Origin: Verticillium longisporum
Lineage: Eukaryota; Ascomycota; Sordariomycetes; Glomerellales; Plectosphaerellaceae
Direction of reading: 5' to 3'
Length of the DNA: 64,000 nucleotides
NCBI GenBank assembly: GCA_019188255.1
Contig: JAETXT010000001.1
Span: 2,666,001 to 2,730,000 of the forward strand
Numbering within the stretch: the stretch's first letter is position 1; each line of letters begins with the position of its first letter. Position numbers and translations under genes: made by a program. The notes beneath the pieces are model-generated. The model saw only the letters and a program-made list of their open reading frames with translations. It did not search any database and was not told the DNA's origin. This document shows, piece after piece, positions 1-11,125 of the stretch.

Positions 1-242
1 GGGCAGTCGAACTTGGTGGCGGTGTCGGCGAAGAGCCAGTTGAGGAGGCACAGGCTGCCGAAGCGGTGACCGCAGGGAAAGTGCAGCCACGACTCAATGG
101 TGCCCTCGGGCTTGACGCGGCCGACCTGCTCGTAGCATATCGAGCAGTCGGCGTCTGTTGTTTCCGTGCTGGCGTGGGAGGACGACGGGGGCGGGGGTGG
201 CAGGACCCAGGCCGTCTCGAACTGAGGAAACACGGACTGCAT
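1..242 (-). CDS. RING-finger domain protein (N-terminal part, cut by window edge)
   Basis: Reading the minus strand from the ATG at 242..240 gives 80 codons that run off the left edge. The N-terminus has a Pro run followed by Ser (residues ~18-23). A Cys/His cluster then follows: CSIC at ~33, then PCGHRF and SLCLLNW at ~56-70. This C-x2-C ... C-x-H-x(n)-C spacing is that of a RING/RING-H2 zinc-binding domain, which in most proteins recruits ubiquitin-conjugating enzymes. The second half of the RING and the C-terminus lie outside the window, so E3 ligase activity is inferred from the family only. The start is the first in-frame ATG and lies in a normal context. A GTP/ATP motif or membrane segment is not visible in this part. 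Confidence 0.7.
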   Translation of the reverse strand, partial: MQSVFPQFETAWVLPPPPPSSSHASTETTDADCSICYEQVGRVKPEGTIESWLHFPCGHRFGSLCLLNWLFADTATKFDC

Positions 243-1140
243 GGTGGCGAGAATGTTGTTTTTCCCCCCTGTCGATCTCTTGTCTCTCCGTGATGTAGTG
301 CGTGGTGCCGACTGGGCCAAAAAAGAGGGTACTGGGGGGTTGAGTCGTCGGCAGGATGACTTTAGCGAGGGATCTGAACGAAAGACGGCAACGAGTGACG
401 GCGATGCCGCAGGCTTCGACTGAACGAGTGAATGTCGAGGTAGAGAGAAAAGAACATGATCTGCGAACTCAACTACCGAAAAGAGGCGTCTGCTCTGCTT
501 TTGAGGGGGAGGGCCCGTTGGGCCTACGGAGAAGTTTACGACGACCTGCTTCCGGCTGAACTATCATGCTGGAAGACTTCTGCAGCAAGAAGGGCGTGAA
601 CGAAAATGTGCACAACCGGACTCCCCCCAAGCTTCGAAGCGGAAGGGGGAAACAACACCAAAACGGTGGTGTTCGTGATTGAGTGCTCCGCGCTGTAGAA
701 TCGCGACTTCGCCGCGCGCGGGATCATCCTTGATGCCGCCAGCATGAGCCGCATCCGGTGCGGGAGAGGTCATGTCTCACTTGAGCGTGGGACCTGGGGA
801 GGTCCCGCAAGCTTCGCGTAGAGCGTGTCTGGCCAGGACGCCGCCTTGAGCCCAATAGCGCTGCCCGCCTCTCAAGTGAGACATTCCGATTCCGGGACAT
901 ACTGCAGTGGAGCGAAACCCGCCAGCATTCCTCTGCTTCTGTTACCAGGCTCTTTAACATAGTACAACGTGGGCCCTTCCCCCCCTCTAAGCTTTTTCAA
1001 GCTCTCCAGTGAAGGGGGAAATGGCGCCATGGCCGACAGCGCGTCCTGCTGGAAGGCACCTGAGGCGTCATGCAGGGTCAAGGGGAAATCAAGGTTGGGG
1101 GTCGGTAATCTGCTCGTCGCATTTCTTTCTGCTTCGCTCG
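243..1140. other. intergenic region with a 14-bp inverted repeat
   Basis: About 900 bp lie between the start of the RING gene (-) and the stop of the next minus-strand gene. No reading frame here looks coding. The notable content is a perfect 14-bp inverted repeat (ATGTCTCACTTGAG at 772-785 and its complement at 871-884). Inside it sits a shorter hairpin, GGGACCT...AGGTCCC, at 790-807. Confidence 0.5.
772..884. repeat. 14-bp perfect inverted repeat enclosing a 7-bp hairpin
   Basis: ATGTCTCACTTGAG at 772-785 is matched by its exact reverse complement at 871-884, leaving an 85-bp interior. Next to the left arm, at 790-807, GGGACCT and AGGTCCC form a second stem. The whole could fold as a nested hairpin or be a short relic of an inverted-repeat element. 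No target-site duplication was recognised, and the role is unknown. Confidence 0.6.
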
Positions 1141-1731
1141 CTATCTGGCTCGACGCCCGTTGTCCTCGTCGTCGCTGTCATCCCTGAATCCTTCTTCCAA
1201 ACTGTAGGCGTTGGTATTAGCATATGCGTGATGCAAAACTGGGGAGGGCGCAACATACTCCCTACTCAGCCTCCTCGTGCTCTCTGGGTTGCTGCGTCGC
1301 GCATCCTCGGCAATGGCCTGCCGCGTGTTCTGGTTGACTTGGCCGAGCTCCTCGCCGTCGTCGGATGCAAAGCCATCGTCGGAGTGATCGCTGCCGATGG
1401 CCACGCCCTGGGACGCGTTTCGGCGCCATATTGATCGTTCCATGAGGCCGGAGACGCCACTGCGAAGACTTTGGCCGAAGGAGAGGGTGCTGCTCTGTAT
1501 CGCGTGCACGGGAACGTATTGGCCGTAGCGCTCGCGAGTCTTGCGCCATAGGGGAGCGAGGACGAAGGTCAATGTGAGGAAGAGGATCAGGGAGATGACG
1601 GCCGGAACAATGAGGACCTGGTGATGAGCTGTCAGCGGGGATGCCTCGGTCTGCCTGGTCTGCCTGGTGGTGCGGATGATGACGATGATGGAAACAATGC
1701 TGCTTACCTTGAAAACAGCCACGCTGCCCAT
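1141..1731 (-). CDS. small single-pass membrane protein, uncharacterised
   Basis: The model is complement(join(1141..1617,1708..1731)), 166 aa. Exon 1 encodes only eight residues (MGSVAVFK), followed by a 90-nt intron with a GTAAGC donor and CACCAG acceptor. Exon 2 opens with one strongly hydrophobic segment (residues ~9-30, VLIVPAVISLILFLTLTFVL). A basic stretch (WRKTRERY) follows, then a hydrophilic, acidic and Ser-rich tail ending in an Asp/Glu/Arg-rich sequence. By the positive-inside rule the long tail is probably cytosolic. The intron length is a multiple of three and has no stop, so unspliced RNA would also read through, from an upstream frame open to 1908. A reverse CCAAT box (ATTGG) lies near 1971, about 240 bp upstream. 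No family was recognised. Confidence 0.65.
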   Translation of the reverse strand: MGSVAVFKVSSIVSIIVIIRTTRQTRQTEASPLTAHHQVLIVPAVISLILFLTLTFVLAPLWRKTRERYGQYVPVHAIQSSTLSFGQSLRSGVSGLMERSIWRRNASQGVAIGSDHSDDGFASDDGEELGQVNQNTRQAIAEDARRSNPESTRRLSREYVAPSPVLHHAYANTNAYSLEEGFRDDSDDEDNGRRAR

Positions 1732-2239
1732 GCTGGGCCAGTACCTAGGTGGGTTTTCCTGCGGGGAGGCTTGTGGTGGAGGTTTAGTCTTGCGTTGGCA
1801 GGCGTCGTGACAATGGGCAACAGTCGAGAGGGCAGGCCGAGCGATGAGATAGTCCTTGGTGCCTTGGGATGATGGATGATCTAGAGCTGAAAGGGCAGCA
1901 TGCCGCATGGGGCCCGATCAGGGATGCGGAAGGCGCGGGCTTAGCGATTGTCACTGGAATAGGCGCTGCTGATTGGACAGGGCCCCTGGATCTGGTATGA
2001 TCTGTTCGCGAGGTGAGTTATATAAGGTACCTATAACAACATCAGACACATTAAAGACATAATGTTGCAAATAGAATAGCTAAACATACTTCAACTACTG
2101 CTATGATGTTGAGGCATTCAACTATGACTGACCGACATAGAGCCTTTAATAGGGCTTCCTATAATAGTATTAGGAACACTATGAATAGGTTGGGTGATGC
2201 TGATATCCTTGTCCTGTTGCCTGAACACATGTCGTTTCT
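1732..2239. other. intergenic, partly AT-rich
   Basis: About 500 bp lie upstream of the small membrane protein gene. The half nearest that gene is ordinary GC-rich promoter-like sequence with an ATTGG (CCAAT) box near 1971. From about 2015 to 2240 the sequence becomes TA-rich, with many TATA/TAATAG runs and an AAGGTACCTAT palindrome at 2024-2034. No gene was seen. The AT-rich half could be an old repeat altered by mutation, but no parent element was recognised. Confidence 0.5.
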
Positions 2240-3547
2240 TCACTCATTAGTCATCTCCATCTCAGCCTCCACATGTTCCTCATCATCATCTATATCATAG
2301 GCGTCTTTATCATAGTCATCACCCGACTCAGCAGCTCCGCACAGCGATGCCATGCGCGCAATGTCCCACTGGAGCATGAGGATATCGTAGTCGGGCAAAA
2401 CATCTTTCATCGCTGCTTTGATGGTGAAAATCTGCCCATCAAGGACGGGTGCGCCGGTACGCAGGTCGACAGCTCGGGGCCGCTGCTTTTTGATTCCAAT
2501 GGCAGTCTGGAGCAGGACCTCCCGAGCGGATGCCCATATATTGCTGCCCATGCTCGACGTCTTGGCCACCGAACAGCGCTTCAACCAGTAGAAAACAACC
2601 TTCATACACCATTTGCCCTCTTCCTTTTCCTCGCTCGGGCGCATAGGGAACAGTGCAACGTCGTACCGGGCCCAGGCGGCATGCATGTTCGGCGAGAGGC
2701 ATATGACATTGCCAATGACGTCAATACCTGTTGTGCCGTTCGGGAAAAGCTTCTTAGATATGGCTTTTTCTCTGTCCGGGCCCCATAGCCGAGCAAGAAT
2801 GAACTTAGTTTGCTGGGCGCTTGCGGCACTGAAGGGGGAGATGTGCGCCACATGAGGCTCTTGATCCCCAGTCAAAATGCATTCCTCATCGCGAGCAATG
2901 CACTATTAAAGAGTCTCAGTCTCTGAACTGGCAGACAAATTTCGAGAACTTACGATTTCCTTCACCTTCTTGGACCTGCGCCTCTTCAACGCCTGCGGCT
3001 CTCCATCACCACGACCAGAAGACGGCGGGAGCGTCAGGACTAGGCGCAGGTGTGTTAGGCCTGACGTTGAAATTGGGAACTGGCAGCCTACATGTCTTGA
3101 AGTGGAGATTCCATCCGTCCAGAATGGCCTCGATGCTCTGAAAATACTCTGGAATATCTACTGTCGAATCGAGAGTCTGCTCCAACTTGCGCATTTCGTC
3201 AATGTTGGTGACTTGCAGCAGTGCCCAGGAAAGAGCACTGGTGACTTTCAAGGCCGGTTTCGTGCTGACTGTTTGCTCCTGGTTGTGTTCCACGATGAGA
3301 CGGTTGTAGAGCTTGTGAATGATACGCCGCCTGTCGCCCTTCTCCTGGTCGGTCTCCATGTCCATGTAGTCAAACCTTCCGCACTCTGTGGTCTGCGCTG
3401 ACGAGGTGCACAGGCGCTGAGCGCGACACAGGCGAGGTCCTCTCGGCGATACCCGTCCACCTGCTTTGTGCACATTTCCTGGAACAGCTGCATGCGGTCG
3501 CACAGCGCTTGAGCATCCTCTTGGATGCGAATTTCTTTGGCCGGCAT
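2240..3547 (-). pseudogene. HNH-nuclease-domain (HNH_2-like) protein with one frameshift
   Basis: The model is complement(join(2240..2902,2954..3039,3092..3547)), about 401 aa if one base is restored. The start is MPAKEIRI. Two introns have clear signals: 3040..3091 (GTAGGC donor, CTAAC branch, CCTAG acceptor) and 2903..2953 (GTAAGT donor, TTTAATAG acceptor). The C-terminal half carries the fungal HNH_2 pattern: CIARDEECILTGD, then HVAHISPF, then ICLSPNMHAAW. The family is annotated as putative endonucleases of unknown cellular role, often in accessory regions. In exon 1 the frame must shift by one base after RRPQSAEG to continue as FDYMDME. The shift falls in the A-run at 3372-3374 (T-run on the coding strand). 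No GT-AG intron fits there. Either the gene is recently broken or a base is missing in the assembly. The tail is acidic (DDDEEHVEAEME). Confidence 0.65.
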
Positions 3548-3568
3548 TATTTACTAGGTTCCGTATAT

Positions 3569-3770
3569 GAGAAGGATAAGGGAGAGGGATGGGAGAAGGA
3601 GGGGAGAAGGATAGGAGAAAGAGGAGGGAAGGAAGGAGGGGAGAAGGATAGGGGAAAGGATGGGAGAAGGATAGGGGAAAGGAGGAGGGAAAGGGATGGA
3701 GAGGGGAGGGGAAGGATAAGGGAAAGAGGAGAGAAGGAAGGGGGAGAGAAGGAGGTGGGAAGGAATAGAA
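3569..3770 (+). repeat. ~200-bp polypurine (GGGAGAAGGA-like) tract
   Basis: The plus strand is almost entirely G and A with isolated T, built of degenerate GGGAGAAGGATA and GGAGGGAAGG units. It begins about 20 bp upstream of the HNH gene start codon, so it is a polypyrimidine tract on that gene's coding strand. Such mirror-type homopurine runs can form triplex (H-DNA). That is a general property and not shown here. Confidence 0.8.
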
Positions 3771-4764
3771 GACCTTCTTCACACTAAGAAGCATTCACCC
3801 CAGGTATCAGGGTTCTTGCCTTGTTCTGAGGTTGTTTATAGTTATAAGGGTGGTCTAGCTGAAAGTACAGTGTGCCTCATGAATGTTTACATGATGCTCC
3901 CGCTACTGAGCTGTGCAACGAGAAGGCCACGACAGAGCCCATCATCGTCAAGGTAGAAGCACAGATATGCGAGGACGCCGTCAGGAATATATACGCATAT
4001 TCAGACGAGGGCCGGCGCAAAAGCAGTACGCCGCGCGATTAGATGCCGCCGTGCCATGCTCTTCCACGCCTTGGTTGCCTCTTGCAAGACAGAGCAATGA
4101 ATTTTTGGCGTCGTATTGATGGTCTGTTGATTTTAATGTGCCAGGGGAGAGAAGAGATGGAGAATCTAGTATCTACCTGCTGTCTAGCCTCTTGAGTCTT
4201 GAGAACCTAGTATTATGATACCGACCTGGCCTGACTCCTGAGTAGTACTTCACCTGACAGACCACGGGACACGAGCAAGTGGCTCCCCATTGGCTCAACT
4301 GACGACGTGTGGTGGACGCGTAGAATTCCTGAACCGTACCTAAGGTAGTGGTGGTGGTGGGCGCTGCTTTGATGGAGGGGGGGCATAAGGCTGAATGTGT
4401 TCGCACGTGCCGGCGATGACTATAAGTAAAGAGCATGTGGTTGCTCCCATAGGTAGATGGCAGACAGTCTCAATTGTATGGACTTGGAACATCGATATGC
4501 GAATAGAGAGGGCGAGAAGGCGAGACACAGAGAGAGATGGGGAGAAAAAGGCCGAACCCCAGGACGGATTAGAAGAATTGAGGCCTGGGATGCATACAGG
4601 TGGTACACAGAGCAATGCATGTTTGTGGTCACGTTCTTATTTGGCGGAGAGTGGACAGTAACAGGGACAGTAACAGTGACAGTGACAGGGGGCTCAGGGT
4701 CGCGCATTCTCGGCGCAGGCTAAGAGCAGGGACGCTCTGGGCCGCGTCTACCTTGGCTTTACTT

Positions 4765-4832
4765 GGGCACCTACCTACAATAGGCAGGTACCTACCTAGG
4801 TACCTAAGGTAGGTACCTAAGCAGAGGTAGTC
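4765..4832. repeat. cluster of GGTACCTA palindromic motifs
   Basis: Several overlapping copies of TAGGTACCTA and CCTACCT are packed into about 65 bp. Similar clusters occur at 24940-24985, 32153-32205, 36472-36520 and 56572-56605, all between genes. This is a dispersed intergenic motif of this genome. Function is unknown. Confidence 0.75.
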
Positions 4833-5352
4833 AGGATACGACCCCAGTCCGCCCAAATCGATGCCTGACTGTCGAGATGGGATCCCCAATTCTTCCCCCT
4901 GAACGTGTCAAACCGGCTCGGCTTCGTTTCATGCCGCCAGGGTCCCAGCGACCGCCTCTTCGTCGTTCAGCAACACATGGATTTCTCCGCGTAGTCTCGA
5001 GTCACTCTTTCGTTTCACCGACAGGCCTCTTCAGACCTCGTGTGTGCAGCGCTGTCAGCCAACAACCGCCGTCTGACCAAGTGCCGCATCTGGGCCTGGA
5101 TCCGAGCCAACGCCCACCGGTGGTCTACCCGGCGCGAGAAACATTCGTCCTTTGCAACGAAACATCGAGAACCTTACCGTTCCCAGCGCCGCCCTTCCGG
5201 AGCCTCAAACGAAATCTCGACAACCCGCGACCGCGCAATCGATTCGCCCACCCAAACCCACCGCTGACTGTTCCCCTCGCCTGTCGATCCCTGACCTGAT
5301 TCGCACTCACCCAGTCCGAGACGTAGACCACGGCCCAGTCCGCTACGCATTT

Positions 5353-5391
5353 CCACACACACACACACACACACAGACACACACACACACC
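5353..5391 (+). repeat. CA microsatellite in the formin upstream region
   Basis: An interrupted (CA)n tract of about 18 units lies roughly 430 bp upstream of the formin start codon, within the probable promoter or 5' leader. Confidence 0.85.
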
Positions 5392-5818
5392 CGACCCGGC
5401 CTCGTCAACCACTGGGAGAACTTGAAGTGTATGTTGCAGTCAGGGATAACCCCCCTCCGGAACGTCCCATCTTCGACCTCAAACCTCTCCATCCAACCAG
5501 GCTTGAAGAAGAGCACATGCTAAAACACGACTTTGTTATGCGATTAGAAACCCAACCCACGCTTCGTACCTGCTCCTCCCCCCGCGCAAAGCCGCTTCGC
5601 TCCTCGTCGACTCTCCTCGTCTACCGGCTCAGCCGACCCCCATCATGCGACCGGCCTCGGCCTGCCTTCCCGCTCCTTCCGGTCGGCCCGCCCAGGCTTG
5701 AACGTACCCATTCAACCGCAACCCAGAATATCGAATCCTCCTACCAGGGGTACAACCTCAAGGTAGATAGATACACGACCCAGGGCCAGGTGTTTCACCT
5801 CTCGCCCGCCCGCCCACC

Positions 5819-8800
5819 ATGTCGGCCAGCGACAAGTCGAGGCAGTCTTCTGGCGGCAAGTCCTTCTTCTCCAGAAACAGAAACAAGGACAAGGACAAAG
5901 ATAAACGATTCACAAGCGATGAAGGTCGCCATCTCGCTTCGGGCGACAACTACGACACGGCCAGCATCGCACCCAGCACCCTAGGCTCGCGGTCGTCTCG
6001 CCACAACCGCGACTCCTCCATCGTCTCCGTTGATCGCGCCTATTCAGACGACGGCCTCAGTCCCATGGCTGGTGTCATGACCAGCATACCCTACGACAGC
6101 GTGCCAGCCGATGCACCATCCCCGATATCCGTCGAGTACCTACCCAAGCCCCGCCAGGCGCAGGTGCCCCGCGATCTGCTACCTCACCAGCTGAACAAGG
6201 CGACGGGCGACTTTCACCAATACCCCAACGTTGACCCTTCCGCCATGCAAGCCGCCGCCGGATCCCATCTTTCGGCGGCACGGCCGTCTGCCGGTCCTGG
6301 TGGGACCAACATCACCATGGCCACGACGGGCCGCCAGGCCATGTTGCAACAGTGGGGGCCAGGCCCTGCCCGCAGTATCGTCGCGAGCACGGTGAACGGC
6401 GCTCACAATCCCAGATACGACTCCTACATGACCTCTGCAGGTCGCAATTCTGCTGATCATTCCAGCGTCTTCTCAGGTAATGGAGGTACCCACGAAATGA
6501 CAGCAGCCCGCTCATCAAAACTAGCACTGCCGAGTGCTTCGTCACAGAGCTCCTTCTCACCGCACCAGTCCTACTACAGAGACTCGCACCGTCTGACGAA
6601 ATTCCCCGGCATGATGAGCGCCCCTCCTACCGGCGGCGGCCACGAAAGCTTTTATTTCCCTAGACCGGACGATGACCATGTCATCGATCAAATGTTCCTC
6701 GCCCTGATGCAGAAGAGAGGATGGCATAACCTCCCCGAGCAGGCCAAACGCCAGATGGTCGCATATCCGGCTTCGAAGAAATGGACCCTGCTGCACCAGG
6801 ACCGCCTTGCCGAATGGCAAGGCGAGCAGAAGAGGAGGCAGACGGCAAGGCCAAACCAGTTCCCCGGACAGTTTGCGACCCCAGATATCCTAGTGTCCTC
6901 CGACGAGGAAGGTTCCCCGGAATGGTACGTCCGACGCGTGATGGACAACAGCTTGGACACGAAGGGACTGGGGAGCCTCGAAGTCAACCTCAGAACTCAA
7001 CAAATAGGATGGGTCAAGCGCTTCATCGAGTGTCAGGGACAAGTGGCCATGACAAACGTCTTGCTCAAGATCAACCGGAAGACGGCTCTTGGCCCGGCGG
7101 CTCCCGACCAAAAGGGTCCCGATCGAAACCTTGATCGCGAATATGAAATCATCAAGTGTCTCAAGGCCTTGATGAACAACAAGTTTGGCGCCGATGATGC
7201 CCTGGCTCACCAGCAGGTTGTCATATCACTTGCAACATCACTCATCTCCCCACGACTCATGACAAGGAAGCTGGTCAGCGAGGTGTTGACATTCCTGTGT
7301 CACTGGGCCGATGGGCAAGGCCATCTCAAAGTCATCCAGGCATTGGATGCCGTCAAGAGCCAGGCAGGCGAGAATGGACGATTCGACGCCTGGATGCGCC
7401 TGGTCGAGGTCACTGTCGATGGCCGCGGCAAGATGGGCAGCTTGGTTGGTGCGAGCGACGAAGTCCGCAGCGGCGGCATTGGCATGGAGAACCTGCTCAT
7501 GGAATACGCCGTGGCCACGATGATTCTCATCAACATGATTGTCGATACGCCGAGGGAGCTTGAAATGCGGATACACATTAGAGCCCAGTTCCTGGCTTGC
7601 GGCATCAAGAGGATCCTCACCAAGATGGAGTCGTTCCAATACGATCTCATCGATAAGCAACTCGAGCGCTTCCGAACCAACGAAGCTATCGACTACGAGG
7701 ATATGCTCGAGAGGGACAATAGCAGCATCAAGGACTCGATCGATGCCGAGGTCAAGGACCTGAACGACCCCGTCCAGATTGTTGATGCCATCCAGCAGCG
7801 GCTTCAGGGCAGCAAGACCCAAGACTACTTCCTCTCGGCGCTTCAGCACCTGTTGCTCATTCGCGACACGGATGGCGAGGAGCGCCTGCGCATGTTTCAG
7901 CTCGTGGACTCCATGTTGAGCTATGTAGCGATGGACCGCAGGTTACCGGACATGGACTTGAAGCAGAGCCTCAACTTTACCGTCCAAAGTCTCTTGGATA
8001 AACTTCACACGGACTCGGAGGCCCGACAAGCTCTCGATGAATCTGTGGAGGCGCGGCAGATCGCAGATGCCGCCATGGCAGAGCGCGACGAGATGAAGGC
8101 TCAGCTCGAATTGGGCGCTGACGGCCTCGTGGCGAAGCTCCAAAAACAGCTCGAGGAACAGCAGAGGTTCATCGATGCTCAACGGCGACAAGCGGAGGGA
8201 CTCAAGGCCGAACTCGAGAACCTCCAGACTGTGCGTCAGAAAGAAGCGCAGCGCAACGAGCTGGAGACCCGAGAGCTTTACCTCATGCTCAGAGATGCTC
8301 AGGATGTCGCGGCATCCAACGCCGCCAAGGGCAACAGTAAAATCCCAGCCGAGGATCCGACGCGTATGCAGGGCATCCTCGACCGTGAACGCCTCATGGA
8401 GCGTCTGCAGATGCAGATTGAGCGCCAGAAGACGCAATTCAAGCTCGAGGGCAGGGTATGGGGTGACGCCGTGGGACCGTCTGACCGTCTGCGTGCACTG
8501 CGTGAAGAGATGGACGACGGCAGTGCCCCTCAGGGCGCCGGCACACCGCCTAGGGACTTTACCAACAGCATGCTGGGCAGCGTCCAACGCCACACCAAGA
8601 TCAGCCGCAAGCCGGTCGGTCCTCGCACCAGCGGCGGCGAAGACGATCTGGCCGAGGATGGCGAGGACGACGATGTCGTCTATGAGGTGCCCCGTATGGT
8701 CGAGATCCGCAGGCCCGTTGTGGATGCCAAACAGCAAGCCGCCCTTCATGGCGAGATGGCCAACAAGTTCAAAAAGTACGACGCCAGCGACTCGGAGGAT

Positions 8801-11065
8801 GGCGAAGGTACCACGATGGAGTCCGCTTCGCTCGTCACACCGGCAGATGCCGATACGCCCAAGATCGAAGTCACCAGCGCCGCTCCGCCCCCGCCACCTC
8901 CGCCACCTCCACCTCCGATGCCCGGCCAAGCTGGTGCACCCCCTCCGCCTCCGCCTCCGCCTCCACCACCTCCTCCTCCGCCCCCGATGCCCGGCATGCT
9001 CTCCCCTGGCGGTGGGCCACCACCGCCGCCGCCGCCTCCCCCTCCCCCGCCAATGCCGGGTGCGCCTGGTATGCCTCCTCCGCCGCCGCCCCCAATGCCT
9101 GGCGCGATATCTGGACACTTCCTGTCGCAGAACACGGCAAGCTTCTCCACAGGACCCTCGATCGGGCTGCCCGTGGTTCGGCCGAAGAAGAAGCTCAAGG
9201 CCCTCCACTGGGACAAGGTCGATTCGCCCATGGCGACGCACTGGGCCGCTCATACCCCGTCTGCGGAGGAGCGTGAGGAGAAGTATCTCGAGCTCAGTCG
9301 CAAGGGCATTTTGGACGAGGTCGAGAAGCTCTTCATGGCCAAGGAAACGAAAAGACTCGGCCAAGGTGGCGCGAAGAAGGATGACAAGAAGCAGATCATC
9401 TCTGCTGATCTGCGCAAAGCGTTTGGTAAGTGTTGCGTTCTTGTCATGTAGGCAAAAAAAAAAAAACCATGTTGCTAACAGGCGTCATCAGAAATCGCAC
9501 TCGCCAAGTTGTCGCAGATCTCTGTCGAAAAGATTGTGCAGATGATTATACACTGCGATAACGATATCCTCAATAACAACGTGGTCATGGATTTCCTACA
9601 GAGGGAGGATCTCTGCAACATCTCGGACAATACCGCCAAGCTCATGGCGCCCTACAGCAAAGACTGGACCGGTGCCGAGTCTGACAAGGAGAACAGGGAG
9701 CAGGACCCCGAAGAGCTCACACGGCAGGACCAGATCTTCCTGTTCACTGCGTTTGAGTTGCACCACTACTGGAAGAGCCGAATGCGCGCGCTGGCCTTGA
9801 CGAAGAGCTACGAGACGGACTACGACGAGATTACGGACAAGATTCGCAAGGTCATGGCCGTCTCGGAATCGCTGCGAGACTCGGTGTCTCTCATGAACGT
9901 TCTCGGCCTCATTCTCGATATTGGCAACTACATGAACGATGCCAACAAGCAATCTCGCGGTTTCAAGCTCAGCTCCTTGGCGCGTCTGGGTATGGTCAAG
10001 GACGACAAGAACGAGTCGACGCTCGCTGATCTGGTCGAGCGCATTGTGCGGAACCAGTACCCCGAGTGGGAGAACTTTGCCACCGACATTGGTGACATTG
10101 TGGCGGTGCAGAAGATCAACATTGAGCAGCTGCAGTCCGACGCCAAACGATACATGGACAATGTCCGCAACGTCCAGATGTCGCTCGACTCGGGCAACCT
10201 CAGCGACTCGAAGAAGTTCCATCCGCAGGATCGCGTGGGCCAGGTGGTCCAGAGGCACATGAAGGATGCGCGCAGAAAGGCCGAAGAGATGGAGCTCTAC
10301 CTTGAGGAGATGTCCAAGTCGTACAACGACATTATGACCTTTTACGGCGAGGACCCCACAGACGACAACGCGCGGCGAGACTTCTTCTCGAAGCTGGCGT
10401 CGTTCCTCACGGACTGGAAGAAGTCGCGCGAGAAGAACATGCAGTATGAGGAGACACGAAGGCGTAACGAAGCCTCGATGAAACGCAAGCATGCGCAGCT
10501 CAAGGTGACGGGTGGGGCGGTCGAAGGCGCGCCTCCGTCCCCGTCGAGCACGGGCGCCATGGACTCGCTGCTCGAAAAGCTGCGCGCAGCGGCACCTCAG
10601 ACGCGCGACCAGAGAGATCGACGGCGCAAGGCGCGTCTCAAGGACCGGCACCAGGTCCGCGTGGCCTCGGGCCAGAAGATCCCCGACCTCAACGAGATAC
10701 CCGAGGTGGAGGCGGCGCTCCAAACAAAGGAGGCCGTCATCGACGAAGAAGGAAGCGTTGTCAGCCCAGGGCTGTCCTCGCCCCGGGAGGGCGGAGAGGA
10801 CGACGTGGCGGCGCGCGCGGCGCTGCTCCTGCAGGGCATGCGCGGTGGCGATGGAGCGGACGACGACGACCCGGAGAAGAGGGAGAGCATCCGCCGATCG
10901 AGGCGGCAGACGGCAGAGGAAGAGAGGAAGATGAGGAGGAGGAGACGGGAAAAGGCCAGCACGGTGAGCTCGAGCGACGGCGGCGACGCGGCGACGCAGG
11001 CCGAGACGAGCAAGGAGGATATACCCCCGACACCAACCATTGAAGAGACCCCGGCAGAGGCGTGA
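5819..11065 (+). CDS. sepA: formin (SepA/Bni1-type actin nucleator)
   Basis: The model is join(5819..9425,9492..11065), 1726 aa. The single 66-nt intron has a GTAAGT donor and CATCAG acceptor and sits inside FH2. Formins nucleate and processively elongate unbranched actin at hyphal tips and septa and are switched on by Rho GTPases. Domains in order: a basic, Ser-rich N-terminus; a GTPase-binding/FH3 region starting at ~283 (IDQMFLALMQKRGWHNLPEQ); a coiled coil at ~733-830; an FH1 with four polyproline runs separated by MPG spacers at ~1020-1096; FH2 beginning at LKALHWDKV (~1125) and running to ~1520; a DAD-like helix MDSLLEKLRAA at ~1559 followed by a basic patch. The length is typical of the filamentous-fungal single formin. 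The C-terminal tail after the DAD is long and rich in charged residues and Ser. The start is the first ATG after a stop in frame. Frame and motif order are intact. Confidence 0.95.
8878..9105 (+). other. FH1 polyproline region of the formin
   Basis: CCN-codon runs encode blocks of 7-16 consecutive prolines separated by MPG-type spacers. These are the profilin-binding tracks of FH1. Antisense reading gives poly-Gly frames, which are artefacts. Confidence 0.9.
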
Positions 11066-11073
11066 GCAACGGC

Positions 11074-11125
<52 letters not shown>

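Larger units (their letters stand above)
3548..5818. other. intergenic region rich in simple repeats, upstream of the formin gene
   Basis: This 2.3-kb gap holds a ~200-bp polypurine tract (3569-3770) next to the HNH start. It also holds a dispersed GTACCTAAGG motif near 4336, ACAGTAACAGTGACAGTGACAG-like short repeats near 4655-4690, a dense GGTACCTA cluster at 4765-4832 and a CA microsatellite at 5353-5391. The last ~900 bp are CT- and CCC-rich and probably contain the formin promoter and long 5' leader. No additional gene could be supported. Confidence 0.6.

Noticed and set aside
2954..3092. second frameshift in the HNH gene
   Set aside because: The frame change is explained by a 52-nt intron (3040..3091) with donor, CTAAC branch and acceptor.
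7943..9364. 473-codon minus-strand frame with Arg-rich composition, plus a poly-Gly frame at 8746-9231
   Set aside because: Both are the reverse reading of the formin coiled-coil and FH1 region.
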